Assembly: GCA_024349245.1 (NCBI GenBank)
Contig: JALDNG010000008.1
Span: forward strand, 2,677,501-2,741,500
DNA from: Neodontobutis hainanensis
Taxonomy: Eukaryota; Chordata; Actinopteri; Gobiiformes; Odontobutidae
DNA length: 64,000 nucleotides
Reading direction: 5' to 3'
Shown in pieces: positions 25,101-38,390 of the stretch; the stretch's first letter is position 1; each line of letters starts with the position of its first letter. The notes below the pieces were generated by a model. That model searched no databases, was not told where the DNA came from, and worked only from the letters and a program-made list of their open reading frames with translations. The translations under genes and the position numbers were made by a program.

Positions 25101-27091
25101 TTGGTTTTGTTGATTTTGTAGATTTTGTTGGTTTTGTAGGTTGAGATCTAGACTCTTCCTCTGAATTGAACAGAAAGGAAGAGAAGGAAAACGGTTAACT
25201 CAACATTCATGTTAACCCTTATACTCATGTGTTCATTGGATACACAATTTGGAAGGACTTAAAAAAACTAAAATGTAAAATTGTGAACATATAAAGTAGT
25301 AAGTAATTTGTAAATGTGGATCTATGATACTTTTATTTTTTTCATATAACAGATAAATGTAAGAACACACCCAATTTGGAGAAGCAAACAGACGCAATGT
25401 CACAGAGGAATCAAAAAACGTATACTATTGTAAACACTATCAAAACTTCAACAGTTAAAATCTTTATCTACTTCAATGTCAATTTAAATGTGTACTTTCC
25501 ACAATACATGTGGCTCAGAACTGGCTTGTGCAGTACATTTTGGGGTTGTTGGTTGTCAGTAAGATTATAGGCTCATTAGCAGCCATATACCTTATAACAC
25601 AAAGCCTTTGTCACCGTTACTGCCTGCTTCAACAAAGTAAGAGTGTGCCAACAATTACCTACTCAAGGAATCAAATTACCTATCCTTAAGTATTTCTTAG
25701 ATTCATTTTTACAAAAGAATGGACTATCCTTTAAGCATCTCGTATTTAAATTATCTTAAAACAACAATGAGCACATTAAATAATCTGCAATTTTTATGTG
25801 TGCTAGTTAAAAACTTAATAATAATAATAGTCCTTGTGAAATTAAACTGTAGACAGTATATACAGTATTTCCATCAAACACAAATATTAAAGAAAATATG
25901 TTTAGTTGGTGTAAATTAAATGTCACTTGGCAAGACTATTATGTCCTTTGGACATTTTTTTTTAATCGATTCAGAAATCTAATCTGTCTTGTCAATTAGA
26001 TGCACCAATTTGTACATCTTACCACAGGTTCTCTTTCTGGAGAGTTGGGACGGGAGCCTGGAAGACCATTCTTGGTTGGAGTTTTAGCTTCTTTCTTTGG
26101 AAACTGTAGCTTCTTCAGATCCAGTCGATCCAAGTTGACCCACTCATCCAAACGCTTATTGACTTAAACATAAACAAATACACATGTCAAAGGCCACGTT
26201 GTTGTTTTATATGAAAATTAAATGAATGTTATGGTTCTATAGAATGAGAGTATACTTACAGTCAATATAGTGGACATAGTAGAGTTTTCTTCCAGAAACT
26301 TCCTTCAAGCTTAAGATTTCAGCCAATGCTAAAGATAAAGTGGATTCCATTTAGCAAAACGTACTTTGGACAATACACTTTACTTTAAGTATGATAACGC
26401 ATCCAAAATATGTAGTGTAAAACGAGTGACAATGCACCGGATTCTTCTTTTAAATTGAAAATAGATTGAATAGCACATGAAATATACTGACTGACAGAAT
26501 GTTTAGTCAGAAGAACATATTATAAGTATTATGATTTACTGGCTAGTGTGAGATTGCTGTTTCTGTTTTGATGTCGTTTTTAAATTACCCAAACACAATG
26601 ACAGCAATGACTTGGTCGGCTTCGATCTCATGAGTCCGGTTAGTGTTATGTTAATAAACAGTAGTTTTTATTAAAATACAGTTAACCTAACAGTATTACC
26701 AGGTTAGATTGCTGTATCAAGTCTACAAAATCTACAAATAGCATATGACTTCCTCTCAGTCTGTACGGCAAAAGGCAAAACCTGTGTTATCTCAGTGTGT
26801 TCTGTGTTTACAGTGGCTTCACTGGAGGCCGTGCTGCCTATTGACAACAGCTGAGGCTCGCTTGTTAGCATTAGCCAGGGAGCGATGCTAGCCGTAAAAA
26901 CTGGACAATACATACGCCATTCGTCTTCGTTTTCTTGGTTTCTGCGCAAAACGGGAAGGCGACAGCCTTCGACGACATCAGCCTGTTAAAGATAACACAC
27001 TGGTTTGGTACACTAAGTCAATATTGTAAAAAAATTTAATTAGCACCTTTCGAAAACCTACCGATGTGAAGTTGTCCGCCATTTTCATCAT
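22162..27091 (-). CDS. kat5: Histone acetyltransferase KAT5 (Tip60), MYST family
   Basis: Catalytic subunit of the NuA4/TIP60 complex; acetylates histones H4 and H2A, ATM and p53. Exons on minus: 27091-27062, 26982-26916, 26328-26260, 26162-26023, 25160-24975, 24594-24424, 24343-24263, 23701-23453, 23373-23284, 23192-23052, 22976-22883, 22696-22537, 22458-22377, 22296-22162; phases agree, 564 aa (561 from the third in-frame ATG at 27082, MADNFTS). The chromo-barrel domain (EGCRLPVLRRNQENEDEW through NKRLDEWV) is followed by a linker, a C2HC finger (CEFC, H, C), the acetyl-CoA loop QRRGYGKLL, and the catalytic glutamate in TPEKPLSDLG. The lysine in GRKNKSYSQ is the autoacetylation site. It ends WSKRGKW. 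The linker exon 25160-24975 is expanded by a tandem LQN/QQN repeat. Teleosts have two kat5 copies; which one this is cannot be told here. Confidence 0.96.
23901..23945 (-). other. Possible 45-bp cassette exon of kat5
   Basis: Between the exons ending GGTDE and starting DSQDSS, both in phase 0, a 45-base open stretch encodes YNKPQSASVFLPPPE. It is flanked by an acceptor TTTTGCAG and a weak donor GTCTGT. Including it would add 15 residues without a frameshift. I know of no such exon in mammalian KAT5, so it may be chance. Confidence 0.3.
25015..25140. repeat. 9-bp minisatellite inside a kat5 coding exon (14 units)
   Basis: Fourteen tandem copies of TTTTGTWGR. Four unit variants alternate: TTTTGTAGG, TTTTGTAGA, TTTTGTTGG, TTTTGTTGA. 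On the kat5 strand, in the frame fixed by RKSLDL before and RGKTLPTP after, they encode 13 LQN/QQN (one QQS) triplets plus LQ. The unit is a multiple of three, so length changes keep the frame. Confidence 0.93.
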
Positions 27092-30000
27092 CTGGTAAGA
27101 GCAGGAGCGGGGTGTTGTGGGAAAATGCCGGTCTCTGCCAAAGAGTAAATAAAGAGAAAGATGTTGATAATACGATAAGCGGAAGTGGGAAAACATAACC
27201 GGAAAAAACTGTATTTGTTAGCTAGATATTAAGTAAAGCTAGATATTAAGTAAAACAAATAAATATTTGGCGCTCTTCGGTAACCTCATCCTCTTGCGTT
27301 TTGTTGAGTGTTTTAAGTAAAATTTCTTTATATAATGTACATTAATGAGTGCACAGACAAGGTAATAAGTAGGCCTATTTGTGTTTTCGTAATATTGAAG
27401 AAAATGTTGCTACAAAAAAAGCAAAGGGTTATCAGTTATTTTTATTATAATCATTGGAACAGGGTTCAGTACATAGAAGTTGCATTGAGAATTGAATTGA
27501 ATCGATAAACTATATTTTAACAGTAATTGACAAACAAATGATAGCCTCTCAGACATAAAAAATAAACTATTTGTGAAAAACAACTTTAAATTCCTTTTTG
27601 AATTTTCTTGACAATAGTTTTAAGTTGGGACGGCTTGTGTATCCTCCAAGTTACCATGCACAATTCACTAAGGTATAGTGAATTATATACCAAACTGGTG
27701 GAATAAAATTAAATAATCTAAAAGAACAGATGAAGTCTTTATTTTTATCTCCCCATACCTCTCATCTCCTGCCCAGTGTTTTAGCCATTCGACTTTGGTT
27801 AGAACCTCCCCATACATTGTATCTGGTAGCCTAATGACTGCCATGTCTGGACAACATGCCAGTCTAAACAAACCTAATCATTTCAAACACTCACAAAAAT
27901 AATGTGGAGATGTTTCTTTTTGGCTTTTGTCCACTATATATGCCTTTTCAGATCACTTTGGTCAGGTCATTTGAACAATGATGTACAGTTTTCTGAAGAT
28001 TGTTTTGTTCTTTGGTACCAAAAGCTCTTTAGTTGATTATCACCGTTTTGTACATGCATCTTTTTTTTTTCAAAACATGGATTTTGGATCTCCAGAATAG
28101 ACCGTAAATCTGCCATTTATTCATATACCAAAGCAAATTATCTTGACAGTCTAGAATAATACTACCAATTTAGCTTGTCAATAAACCAACTTAATGTATG
28201 GTTACATTGATTTATCCACATTCACAGCGGCTTCTACTGAACATAACTAAAAATGTGGATGAATACACAGAATGTTGTTTCTCATCCTCCTTCACATTAT
28301 TAAATACTATGTGATGGTTATTGCACTTTAGACGCAACAAAAAAAATCAAATATAAAAACAAATCAATTGACAGATGCCACAGCAGTGGAGATAAAACAT
28401 ATCATTTACAATATTGAATATTGCTAATAATGACTTCACTAGATTACTGACTGAGCTTTCTTATTCAGAGTCAGGAAACTGAGCACAGGCTACATACATT
28501 TGGTTGACTACTGTTCATAACACATCACAAACTTCTGTATTATCTTTTCTATTCTTTTCTGAACCAACACCAGCATCTCAGCACGTCCATATAGTATTTT
28601 AAAGCAGAAAGCAGAGGATTTGCATTTTCTCAAACCTGGCATACATTTGAGTAAGGAAGTAAAATCATTTTGCTATTAATATTTCTGTAACTTCATTCCT
28701 AAAGTGAACATGCAACATACAGTTGCTGTTTTTCCCATTATACTTTCAAGCAGCACTCTTCACATAGATATATAAAAATAAAAATATAAATAAATAAAAA
28801 TCATTAAGCATACATTGAAAAGTGCAAATGTACACTTTACAGCATAACATATCCACTGTACAATCATTGATTATATACTCACATTTTATGCATTATAATA
28901 TATATTGTTACTAAGTAGCATAGTTTGAATAAGAAATATTTCATAGCAAGTCTACTGGAAAATATTTGCATTGCCTTGTGACCGGAGAGGCTTTTCTAAA
29001 CATTGCCAACAGTGAGTGTGTGTGTGTGATTGTGTCTGACTGTCGTTGCGAGTCTGTCTGTGTGTGAGCATATTTTGGTGTTTGTGTGTAAAGCAGCATG
29101 TACAGTATGTCCACAGAAGGTGTATGTGCAAACAATGAGCACTAAAGCCAAGGAAAAAAAAAGTCATCTCATTCTAGTTAAGAGGCACCAAAACCTGCCT
29201 GGTCAGCATTTCAAGTATCTAGCATTGATTTAACAACACGCATCTGTCAGACATAAGCAAAGCAAAGAAAGAGAGAAAAGTCTGTCTCTGAGGGAGGAAG
29301 CCAGCTAACGAGTCATACAGTGAGTGGAAACAAGCAGTTCAAATAATTGTGTCAAAGAAGAATGACACCAAACATTTTAACCTTTGAACGGACTATTGCA
29401 CTTGACCTGAAGTTCCTCTTGCCTGCTGCACTTTGAGTCCCAGCAGTCTCGCTTGCGCGTTCATAACAGCCTCCTTTTTGTCCTTTTCCACTTCATCAAT
29501 GGCTGGACAGTATCAAATATGCCAAGGTAACCACATAGTACTTGTCTTTTTACCCACAGCAGTCTTGTTTGATTGTAAGCATAGTTGTCCACTGGCAGTT
29601 GTTCATTAATGTAAAGCCATTGTGTTTTTGTGTCTTCATCCAACAAGGGAGCAAGAAGCTATGCCAACTTCTTCTGGCATAAGAATTTTGCCTGTTGTGA
29701 TTTTCTGATGTAGTTGAAGGCATACTGTATTAACTTAATGCTTGTGAACCAAAATGAGAAAAGTTCTATGGCTCAGCAGCATTACAATATAAATTTAGCT
29801 CTTATGTCATGTGGCGCTCTCATTACAACCAACCAAATCATTTCACATTAGAAACGCTTGGTTTAAAGAAACATGCGTTGTTAATAATGTACGATACTGT
29901 ATTTTGTTCACATATGGTGCAGATACATAATATTTCAGGACAGTAATGGCATGTACTTGTAATGGGCTACAGTACTCGCCACTTTCCCTTTTCTTGAAAT

Positions 30001-30152
30001 TGACAGTATACTGTACAGTTTCAGTGAGGCCTTCAGATGATTGTATGTCTGAGTTAATGTATATGGATGTCCACTGGAGACAGAAAGAGCTATAGGCTAT
30101 ATAGTTGCTTACAATCTCACACGTCCAGGGTATGAATGGATGTCTAGAGGTC
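27092..30152. other. Spacer: kat5 promoter side and abcg4 3' untranslated region
   Basis: The kat5 start codon lies at the left edge and the abcg4 stop codon at the right, so this holds the kat5 promoter/5' UTR (about 27092-27250) and the abcg4 3' UTR. It is AT-rich. Short frames show no recognisable domain and GT-rich bits near 29010-29090 explain one of them. Nothing else is seen. Confidence 0.6.
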
Positions 30153-33100
30153 TTAGCGCTCAGACTTGACTTTGTAGCGCAGGACCAGGTATGTGGCCAG
30201 CCGGAGGATTAGGAAGAAAGCCCCCAACACAATGAAGTCCACATATAGCTTAGCATCCTCCACGTCAAGCAGCTGCAGGACCTCCTCCGGTTTCTGAAAC
30301 TTACATACAACACCGGGACACTCCAGATCGGACCTATTCATCCCATAGATAGAGAGGATCACGCCTTCAAAACCATACCTAAGACAGAACACAACTCATT
30401 TATGGTTTATCATTTTATAAAGGAAATAATCATGTTTGTATTAAAAGCTATTTTACTACATGTATCTGTTTTAACAAGTGACACCTTGGGGTCTCATCAG
30501 ATATAAGATACTAGACCTAAGGTAAAACCCTAGTGCTTGTCTGGGAAAACACAGCTGCAAGGACCTACAAAGCTATCGCTGGTGCAAACCTAACAAATCA
30601 AAAGGACCTCCTTAAATACAAATGTTTAATATTTTAGCCATTATCTGACAGAACAAGTCAAAAGGTAGGAAAGCAGGGGGTAAATAGAAACAGAAGATGA
30701 CATGATGTAAGTTGTCAAGCTGGGAGTTGGACCTACATTGCATTGATCTAATTTATAATAACAGCTACAGTCATATACATTATACACACTCAACTGTATA
30801 AATAGCTTTGAAAAGGAAATACCTGACATAAGAGACATAAGAACTCCACTGCAGATATTTGGGGATGGTGTCAAAATTGACAAAGAAACCAGAGAAAAGA
30901 AGTACGGGTATGGCTGTAACTGGTCCCACAAACGTTGCCACCTAAGAAACAAACGCATCCTTTACATTTTTACAGCTGCTGATTTCACAGTGTAGAATAC
31001 AATCTAATAAGTACAGTCTAAAATGTAGTGGCAGACATGAAGGTGTGCTGTACCTGCAGAGAGGTGGAGGCAGCACCTATAAGCAACCCCAGAGACTGGG
31101 CTACGAGCGCTGTGGAAGTTGACAAGGCCATGAAGAGAAGGTAACGGCCGGCCTCCGGAGGCTGCTCAGTCATCCAGTACACAATACTACAGTACATAAT
31201 TGGACAAATCACCTGTGAAAAAAAAGGCTGAGTTAGCGTTTCCACACTTACTCAGCTGTCTCTCAACCTTTTATGTTAAGAATGTAATCAGGTATTTAAC
31301 TCGACTTCTACCTGAAACGGGACGTCTGCCATAGTCTTGGCCAAGTAGTAGGCCTTAAGGCTGTACCAGTAGTTGAGATGTTCCCGTAAAAACACAGACA
31401 TCTCCATAGGAACTGCAGAAGAACAGCAAAATGAAAAAAATACTCCTCCAGCGGGGGAAACAGTAGAAAGTGAGGTATTTGACAGTAGGCATCTTACAGG
31501 TTAAGACGGTCGGCATCAGGGCAGCAAACATCAGGAACAGCATAGAGAAAAAGAGGAAGCCAGTGTTGTTGAACACTTTGCTGGCGTCATTTCCAATCTT
31601 GAGATAGAGCAGCCCAATGAGTACGCCAATGAACAGATGGGACATCACCCTGAGGTGGGTCAAAACCTTGAAATCAAACACAATACAATGATCAAATCAA
31701 ACAAGAAACCTTTTTAACGTTATAGCATGAATATTGACAGAGAAGCTAGTTTGAATGTTTTACCGTGTCCCTGCATATTGTAATAAAGGTTCTTTTAAAG
31801 AGGATGCAGAACTGTGTAAATGTACTGGTGGCAAAGCTGTGTTTTTCCAGAGTCCCGGTGTCCTGTGCAAGAAGACAAGATAAATTAAGATTCTTGGTGG
31901 GTTAACCAGCCTACAAACCAAAGACAAAAACATAAGCCGGAGACCAAAGTTTTAAAGCTTTAGACAAACAACGTTAACTGAAGGTTTCAATCTGCATGCA
32001 ATGAATATAATAATACATGTGGACAAGCTGGTTATTAATTTGAAACCACTTGAAACTATCGCTGAACATTCATCAAAAAATGTTTATAATGTGGGATGGT
32101 TACTCACACTGTAGACTTGTGAGTTACAGGATGGGTCTGTTTTGTCGCTGGAGTTCTTCTTGCCTTCCTCAGAGCACAGCCCACCCTGAACGGCCTCAAA
32201 AAGCACTGAGTTTAGGTCTCCGTACTCCCCTGATGCTACCTCGATAACTGGAGGCAGAGAGGAGACAACTGTAAGGAACAACTCAGAGAAAATGTACGTA
32301 GGAACATAAGATAAGCACTCACTGAAATCCGCCGGGTTGTGATATGTGGGGCAGTGGAGGCCTAGGTTCTTCAGATAGGGGATGAGGTATGGGACGGTGC
32401 CCTTGTAAATGCACTGACCCTGACTGAGAATGTACAACTAGAGGAAGAAAAACACAAGTAGATAGTAACTAATGTTGTTTCTAACACACCTGCTCTCTAA
32501 AATATAACAAACAATTGAGACAATATCAGTTATACACGATAAATCCCTAAAACCTTTTAGTAGGACAATGTGAGCAGCGCCTAATGGGGGTTGGACAGGT
32601 CCAGTACTAGAGGCACTTAAGCTACCTTATCAAACATCTCAAAGAGCTTGGCACTCGGCTGATGAATGGTGCAGATGATTGTCCTTCCTCCCTGAGCCAG
32701 AGATTTCATGAGTGACACCACCTGAAAACAGGAGGCACTGTCCAGTCCGCTGAAAAGGGGACAGAACGGGACAAAATAAGAGAGAGGCAGATGTAGGACT
32801 ATCTGGGTGTAAAATGCAAGTAGCTTTACCTGGTGGGCTCATCAAAGAACATGACAGGGGGATTGTTGACCAGCTCGAGAGCAATGGCCAGTCTTTTACA
32901 CTGTCCACCGGAGAGGCAGTTAGTGCGAGTCTGGGCACACTCTAAAAGACCTAGAGCAGTCAGGATCTCATCCACCTTAGAGACAAATACACAGAGATGA
33001 AAAACAGTTGCAAAGCTATGAACAAAACCTTTACTGATTATTACCCTGCGTGCTTAGCTAGACTTACAAGTTCCTTTTTGACCTGCATGCTCTCGTTTAG

Positions 33101-36100
33101 TTTCAGATTGACTGAAACCTGAAGAACAGACACAGACTATTAGAGTATACAACAACAATTCAAAGAGTAAAGAGAGTAACATTTTATGATCTTACCATCA
33201 TGGCCTCCCTTGCAGTGAGGTGGGGCAGCAGCATGTCATCCTGCATGATGTAGCAGGACATCTTCCTGAAAGTTCTCAGGTCTCTCAGCCGGCCGTTCAC
33301 CAAGATCTGTCCCTTCATGCCCGTCTCCCTTAAACGCAAACAGACACAATGGGGCCACAAGTCATAACCTACAGAGGCTTATAAAAACATATTACGGTTC
33401 TGTATAAGCCTTGTCCATGTTTATGTCTAACCTGTATCCAGCTAAAATATTCATAAGGGTGGACTTCCCAGCTCCCGACGGGCCCATGATGCCGATTAAC
33501 TCTCTGCTGTTGAATCTTCCCGACAGACACTTGAGAAGAGCTTTGTAACCTTAACAAAAAAGATAGGATTCTTTTACAGTGCATGGATTAACAACTACGT
33601 CGACAAAGGTGCAAGTTATTTGAAGTTTTTGTAGCTAAAAAAGTAAGCTGGCGTTTTGGTCAGCAGTTTAGTCAGTTAGTAAGTTATTCAATGCACCTTT
33701 ATAACCTCCTGAGAATAAAAATAGTGAAACAAAATGTGCACAGCAGAAATTTAGGTTTTAAGGGGGTTTGTGGGGAACAGGTTATTGAGAACTGTACAAC
33801 TTTACTGCTACAACCATATTAATGCTTTAAATTGTATTTTTTTTTAATGTCTGAAAAATCATTGTAAGACAGACCAGTGCAGGGAACAGGGTACATATTA
33901 TCATTATAAAAGACGTTTTAAAATGGTCATAGTTTTGTGACGTGTTAAAAAAGGGTAATTCGTTGTTTCTTTTAAAAAAGCCTTTCCTAACATTTGTGAT
34001 TAAAACCCAGTGGAAACAGGACAAAACTACCAGGCTCAGAAATGTAGCACATTTGACAGTGAAAGGCTGTCTGTGTGTGCAGTATCATAATTATGGTGGT
34101 CCATCCTTCTTAACAGTCTCATTACATCTGACTTGACTTCCAGCCAGAAGCTGTCACTGCAGTCATTCTGTTTGTACTCTACAGCTGCATACAGATGATG
34201 TAGCCCGACATTTTGGGTCACGGATAATAATATTCTCTCATCTCATCACTTCCTGGTCACTGAGTCTCACAAGAGCCAAAGATGGACTACTCTCTAACAC
34301 CACAAAGACTCAGTGATGTAACGGGGCGTGACTACACACTCACCGTTTTTCCCCAACAGACTTACAGTAATATTATCATTAAACGGTTTAGTTGGGAGTC
34401 ATCACTTCCAGCAGCTCCAACTGGAAAATGATAACTGAATGTGATCTGTAATGTAAATATTTACGTGAGTCTGGACTTCACTAAAGACATCAGTCATTAA
34501 CATTATGCTAGCCATTAAAGAGCATCTATACAAAGGTTAAAACAGGCATAGGCAATACGTCTTTGAGCATAAAAACTGTTATATCATAAAAGAACAAGTA
34601 AACCATTGAAGCGTTTGTCCTCTGTCTTCAAACAAGGCCATTCACCTTCTTCACAAAAACAGTTACTGAGCTTATGATGATCAATTTCTTGTCTATAGTC
34701 AGAACCTATTCACTGCGTTGACCTCTGGCGATTGACCTCTGGTGATATTCAAAGGGAGAGAGGGACACTGTATGGCGCATATCCCTAATATAACATTTTG
34801 AATAAAACATAAACGGGCACATTCACTGCTCTTGTTATCAAAGTCTCTGACAGAGTCTCACACCTTAATGAAGCCAAATGCTGAGAGGAGAAAGTAAATT
34901 GCAGTACATAACCAAATACTGCACTGGAAACACCTAAAAACATATAAATACACTCATTTTCCTCTTCCTTCTTGCAGTGCCCTTCCTCACAGCTATTGTT
35001 TCACCAGTTCTCTCCCCTGGGAGCAACGTATCCTACACATGAAAGCAGGACACAGCCGCATCATCTTGACGGTGAGAAATAGATGCACTCTCCTCCAAGA
35101 TCTGACAACAACAAACGGTCCGCTCAAAGAAAACCTCACCTTCCAAGCCCTTTTACTCTTGTTACGCTGATACAACAAACAACAATGCAGCTACGACATC
35201 ATCCCCTTTTGATTTATGACCATTCATAGTCCTTCCAAACATCACATCACTTACTAAAATGTTGCTCTTTTCTTGGGACACAATTTCATGTAATTCAAGC
35301 AAAACAGATAAGTGCATGTGAGAGACAACTGAACATAAAAGAAATACAGCTCATTAAAACCTGCATTTTTACTGCTTTGATCTGAGCTTAGCTAGACATA
35401 CAAACAAGCCCCTCAGAGTCATGTCCTGAATTACAAAGTTTGTTGTGGCCTCACATACAGAGTAAAGTTACATATCTTGCTGTTCACACATCATCGGGCT
35501 GATAAGCAATGGCAGGTGCCCTGAGGAGACAACACAAAGAAAAGTGTACACCACAGGTTGATACTGATTGGACTACAAAAGCACAGGTCGTAGCAAACAC
35601 ACACAAACTGATTTATTGACCTCTGCTTGTGCTTTGTTCCCTGTTAATCGGAAAACAATACTGCTGATTTAGATTCCATGAAAAGAACATGCTTTAACAC
35701 CACATAGCTTCTTCTAAAACAATGAGGAATAGTGAGACTGTGAGACTGCTAAATATACAGACAGAAACTTAAGATGAAGTGGCCATAAGTTGCCTCATTA
35801 ACATGGGCAGCAAGTTTAAACGCTGGCCATATTTCATGAGTGGATCAATAGGCTTGACTTGATGCCACTGCGTATCATCAGACAACACAGGAAAAAAGGC
35901 GAGTCAAACAGCCTGCCAACCTGCAAGTTTGAATTATTTACTATGTCTGAACTCTGCTGAGCACAGCAAAGCTTATACCACAGCCCACTCCGACATGGAG
36001 GATGTCTGTAAAATGTGTATGTGACTCTTTGACACAAGGAGCCAAACAAAAAACAATATTTCTCTAAATGAGACAATGGCTTTCTTGAAATCTCTGCACT

Positions 36101-36386
36101 TCAGATATTGATCGGCATGGACGGCTCCATCCATCATGTGAGCCGAGGGGGCAGTACCTCTCCGGCGGTACCAGGGACCCTCTCGAATGGTGTAGGAGAT
36201 TTCGTTGAACTCCAGGTCAACAGTAGAACGGCGTGGCAGGTGGGAGAAGCGCTGGGCCTCAGTGATGTGGTTCTCCACTTTCTTAAGGTGTGTGAGTAAA
36301 GGGGCCTCCTGGGGGGGTCCGGTGTGCAGCTTGGTTTCCTCCATCGGGATGCTGACGGAGCCCGGGTCCAGTGTCTTTTCAGCCAT
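30153..36386 (-). CDS. abcg4: ABC half-transporter ABCG4 (sterol transporter)
   Basis: ABCG-type half transporter; mammalian ABCG4 works as a dimer (or with ABCG1) and moves sterols, mainly in brain. Exons on minus: 36386-36158, 33549-33432, 33328-33196, 33118-33068, 32975-32830, 32749-32626, 32437-32323, 32247-32108, 31862-31764, 31666-31498, 31412-31312, 31212-31054, 30941-30823, 30378-30153. Total 642 aa, near the human length. The ATP-binding domain comes first, as in all ABCG proteins: Walker A GPSGAGKST, signature LSGGQ, Walker B VMFFDEPTS, H-loop CTIHQPSAKLFEMF. Six membrane segments follow from VLTHLRVMSHLF, and the end RYKVKSER is typical. An acceptor TTTCAG sits one base before the ATG, so an upstream untranslated exon exists. 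ABCG1 is the alternative; 11q23-like neighbours favour ABCG4. Confidence 0.95.
33550..36157 (-). other. abcg4 intron 1
   Basis: The 2.6-kb intron between the start exon and the Walker A exon. No coding, repeat or RNA gene is recognised in it; introns near the 5' end often carry enhancers. Confidence 0.7.
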
Positions 36387-37283
36387 CCTGAAAGACTGAG
36401 AGACAGGGGAGTGTTAAGCTACACACTGACGCAGGACAGTAAACAGGAAGGGTTTCCAGTTTTTACGTTGGTCATCACATTAATAAACTCCAGCTTGTGC
36501 AAGAACGTATATATATATATCCCAAAGGTATCAGCCCAGCACACAGGTTTACCGTTCTTAAGGAAATATACTTTAACACCGGATACAAGACAATTTCCTG
36601 GCCCAGTGACAAGGAACCTCCTGTCTGAACTTTACTGAAGCTAAATGGAGCTGGAGCCGTTCAGAAAGTCTATCTAACGGGACAAAGCGTCACCAAAGGC
36701 TAAACCGGACACATTTGTACAACTTCTGTTGATATCTCTGAATACATTAATATATTTAATGTATCAAGAAAATTTTACCACTGACATATTTTATACAATT
36801 TTAAAGCAAAAATAACAAATTATTGAAATCACTAAATAGTTTTTCACACCATTTTAAATGTTTAATGAATAGCTCATCCACAAAAACCATTTAATCCGGT
36901 AAATCCTAGTATTGATTTGTATCGATTCAGTGATTTGCTGCAGGTCTCTATTAGCATCACTAAACTATAGATATGTCACAGTGATGGGTTTTGGGGCGAC
37001 TGCAGACTTGATGTTAAGAGGTGATGCTGGGCATGATGTGATTAGGACTCATTCGGTGGAGCGGCTGCTTTAGCGAGAGGAGCTAGTGAGTGTGAAGAGT
37101 GAGGATCTGGTTTCAGCCCTGCAGCAGGCTCATACTGCTGATTCAAATACATTTCCTCCCAGACCAGCCAGACAGGGGGTCGACTAAAGAGTCTCTTATA
37201 GCATGTATAGTGCATGCTGACCCACTGGCTCACCCATAACCCGACAACTTAATATTCTGCTATTCTGACTGGATGAACATGCT

Positions 37284-37345
37284 TAGACATCAGAATCGAT
37301 GACGGCTCAGCTACAAGTAACTGCTTTAGCCACTAAGCCAGATTA
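37284..37345 (-). repeat. tRNA-like SINE head (relic)
   Basis: On minus, TGGCTTAGTGG (37330-37340) matches a tRNA box A, and GTCATCGATTCTG (37291-37303) is a degraded box B at suitable spacing. No cloverleaf is intact, so it is a relic of a tRNA-derived SINE rather than a working tRNA. Confidence 0.35.
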
Positions 37346-38360
37346 AATGTAACATTATAGTACATCTTTCTGTCTGACCTGTAAATATCCCATAGTGTAT
37401 GTCGTAAATCACCAGGTTAAGGCTTTTGGTGCAAGTGGATTTACCTCATGTTTCTCAGAACACAGTGTTCCACAAAGGCAAGTATAGGTGGAGGTTTGTT
37501 GTATGGGATGTTAACTGGCATTATCTAGCAATCTGGAAACACACGTGAATTAAAATAGTAAATATTGTTACCAATTAACACAAAATTTCATGAAACTACA
37601 GACTTCTTGTACATTGGCTAATGAATGGAAAATGAAACTCAAATTTAACTTGACGGTGGTCTTAAAGTAACCACTTTTGTGACAGCTTTTGATGCAGCTA
37701 TTGTGCCACTGTCTAGATGGTATACGTTCAAAAATCTAAAGCAATATGGAAGTTTTAAAACAACCTACTGTTTTGAACACTTAAGAATCATTTGTTCTGA
37801 ATCCTAAAGGTGCCAGATTGTTGATAGGTTACACAAACTGTCCGGAACTGCCACACAGACCTTATAGTACTCCCTAAACATCACTGACCCACTGTGTAAA
37901 AACCCACGTGACCAGGAAGAAGAAGAAATATGACTGTAGCTGCTATTGATCATCCTGCCATTAGTGAATTTCCATTACCAGGCTACATTTAAGCTCTATG
38001 CAACACTGATGGACTTTAATGGCCCCTGGCCCAGATGAAGACCCTCTTCTTTAGCCAGGAGGACATGTGACTACAGCAAGGCACAGGAAAAAGTCTCTAC
38101 CATCCTCACATACCGTCTTTGATTTTGAAAGACTCAGTGAGGGATTCAGAAGCACCTGTTAACGCTGAACAACACAGGCATGAAGATTGACAATCTCACT
38201 TTGAACAATAGTCTGAAGGGGACACATGCAATAACACAGATACACACCTATTATTGAGTGTTGAAAACAGCCCAGAAGAGCAACAGTGCCCAGAAGATCC
38301 GGTCAGGGAAAGCCCGGCCACATTAGAAGGTCCTTGTTTCGACCAGAATAAGTAGAAAAA

Positions 38361-38390
38361 ACACACACACACACTTACACACACACACAC
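38361..38390. repeat. (AC)n microsatellite, interrupted
   Basis: Two AC runs separated by a single TT-containing break. Confidence 0.9.
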
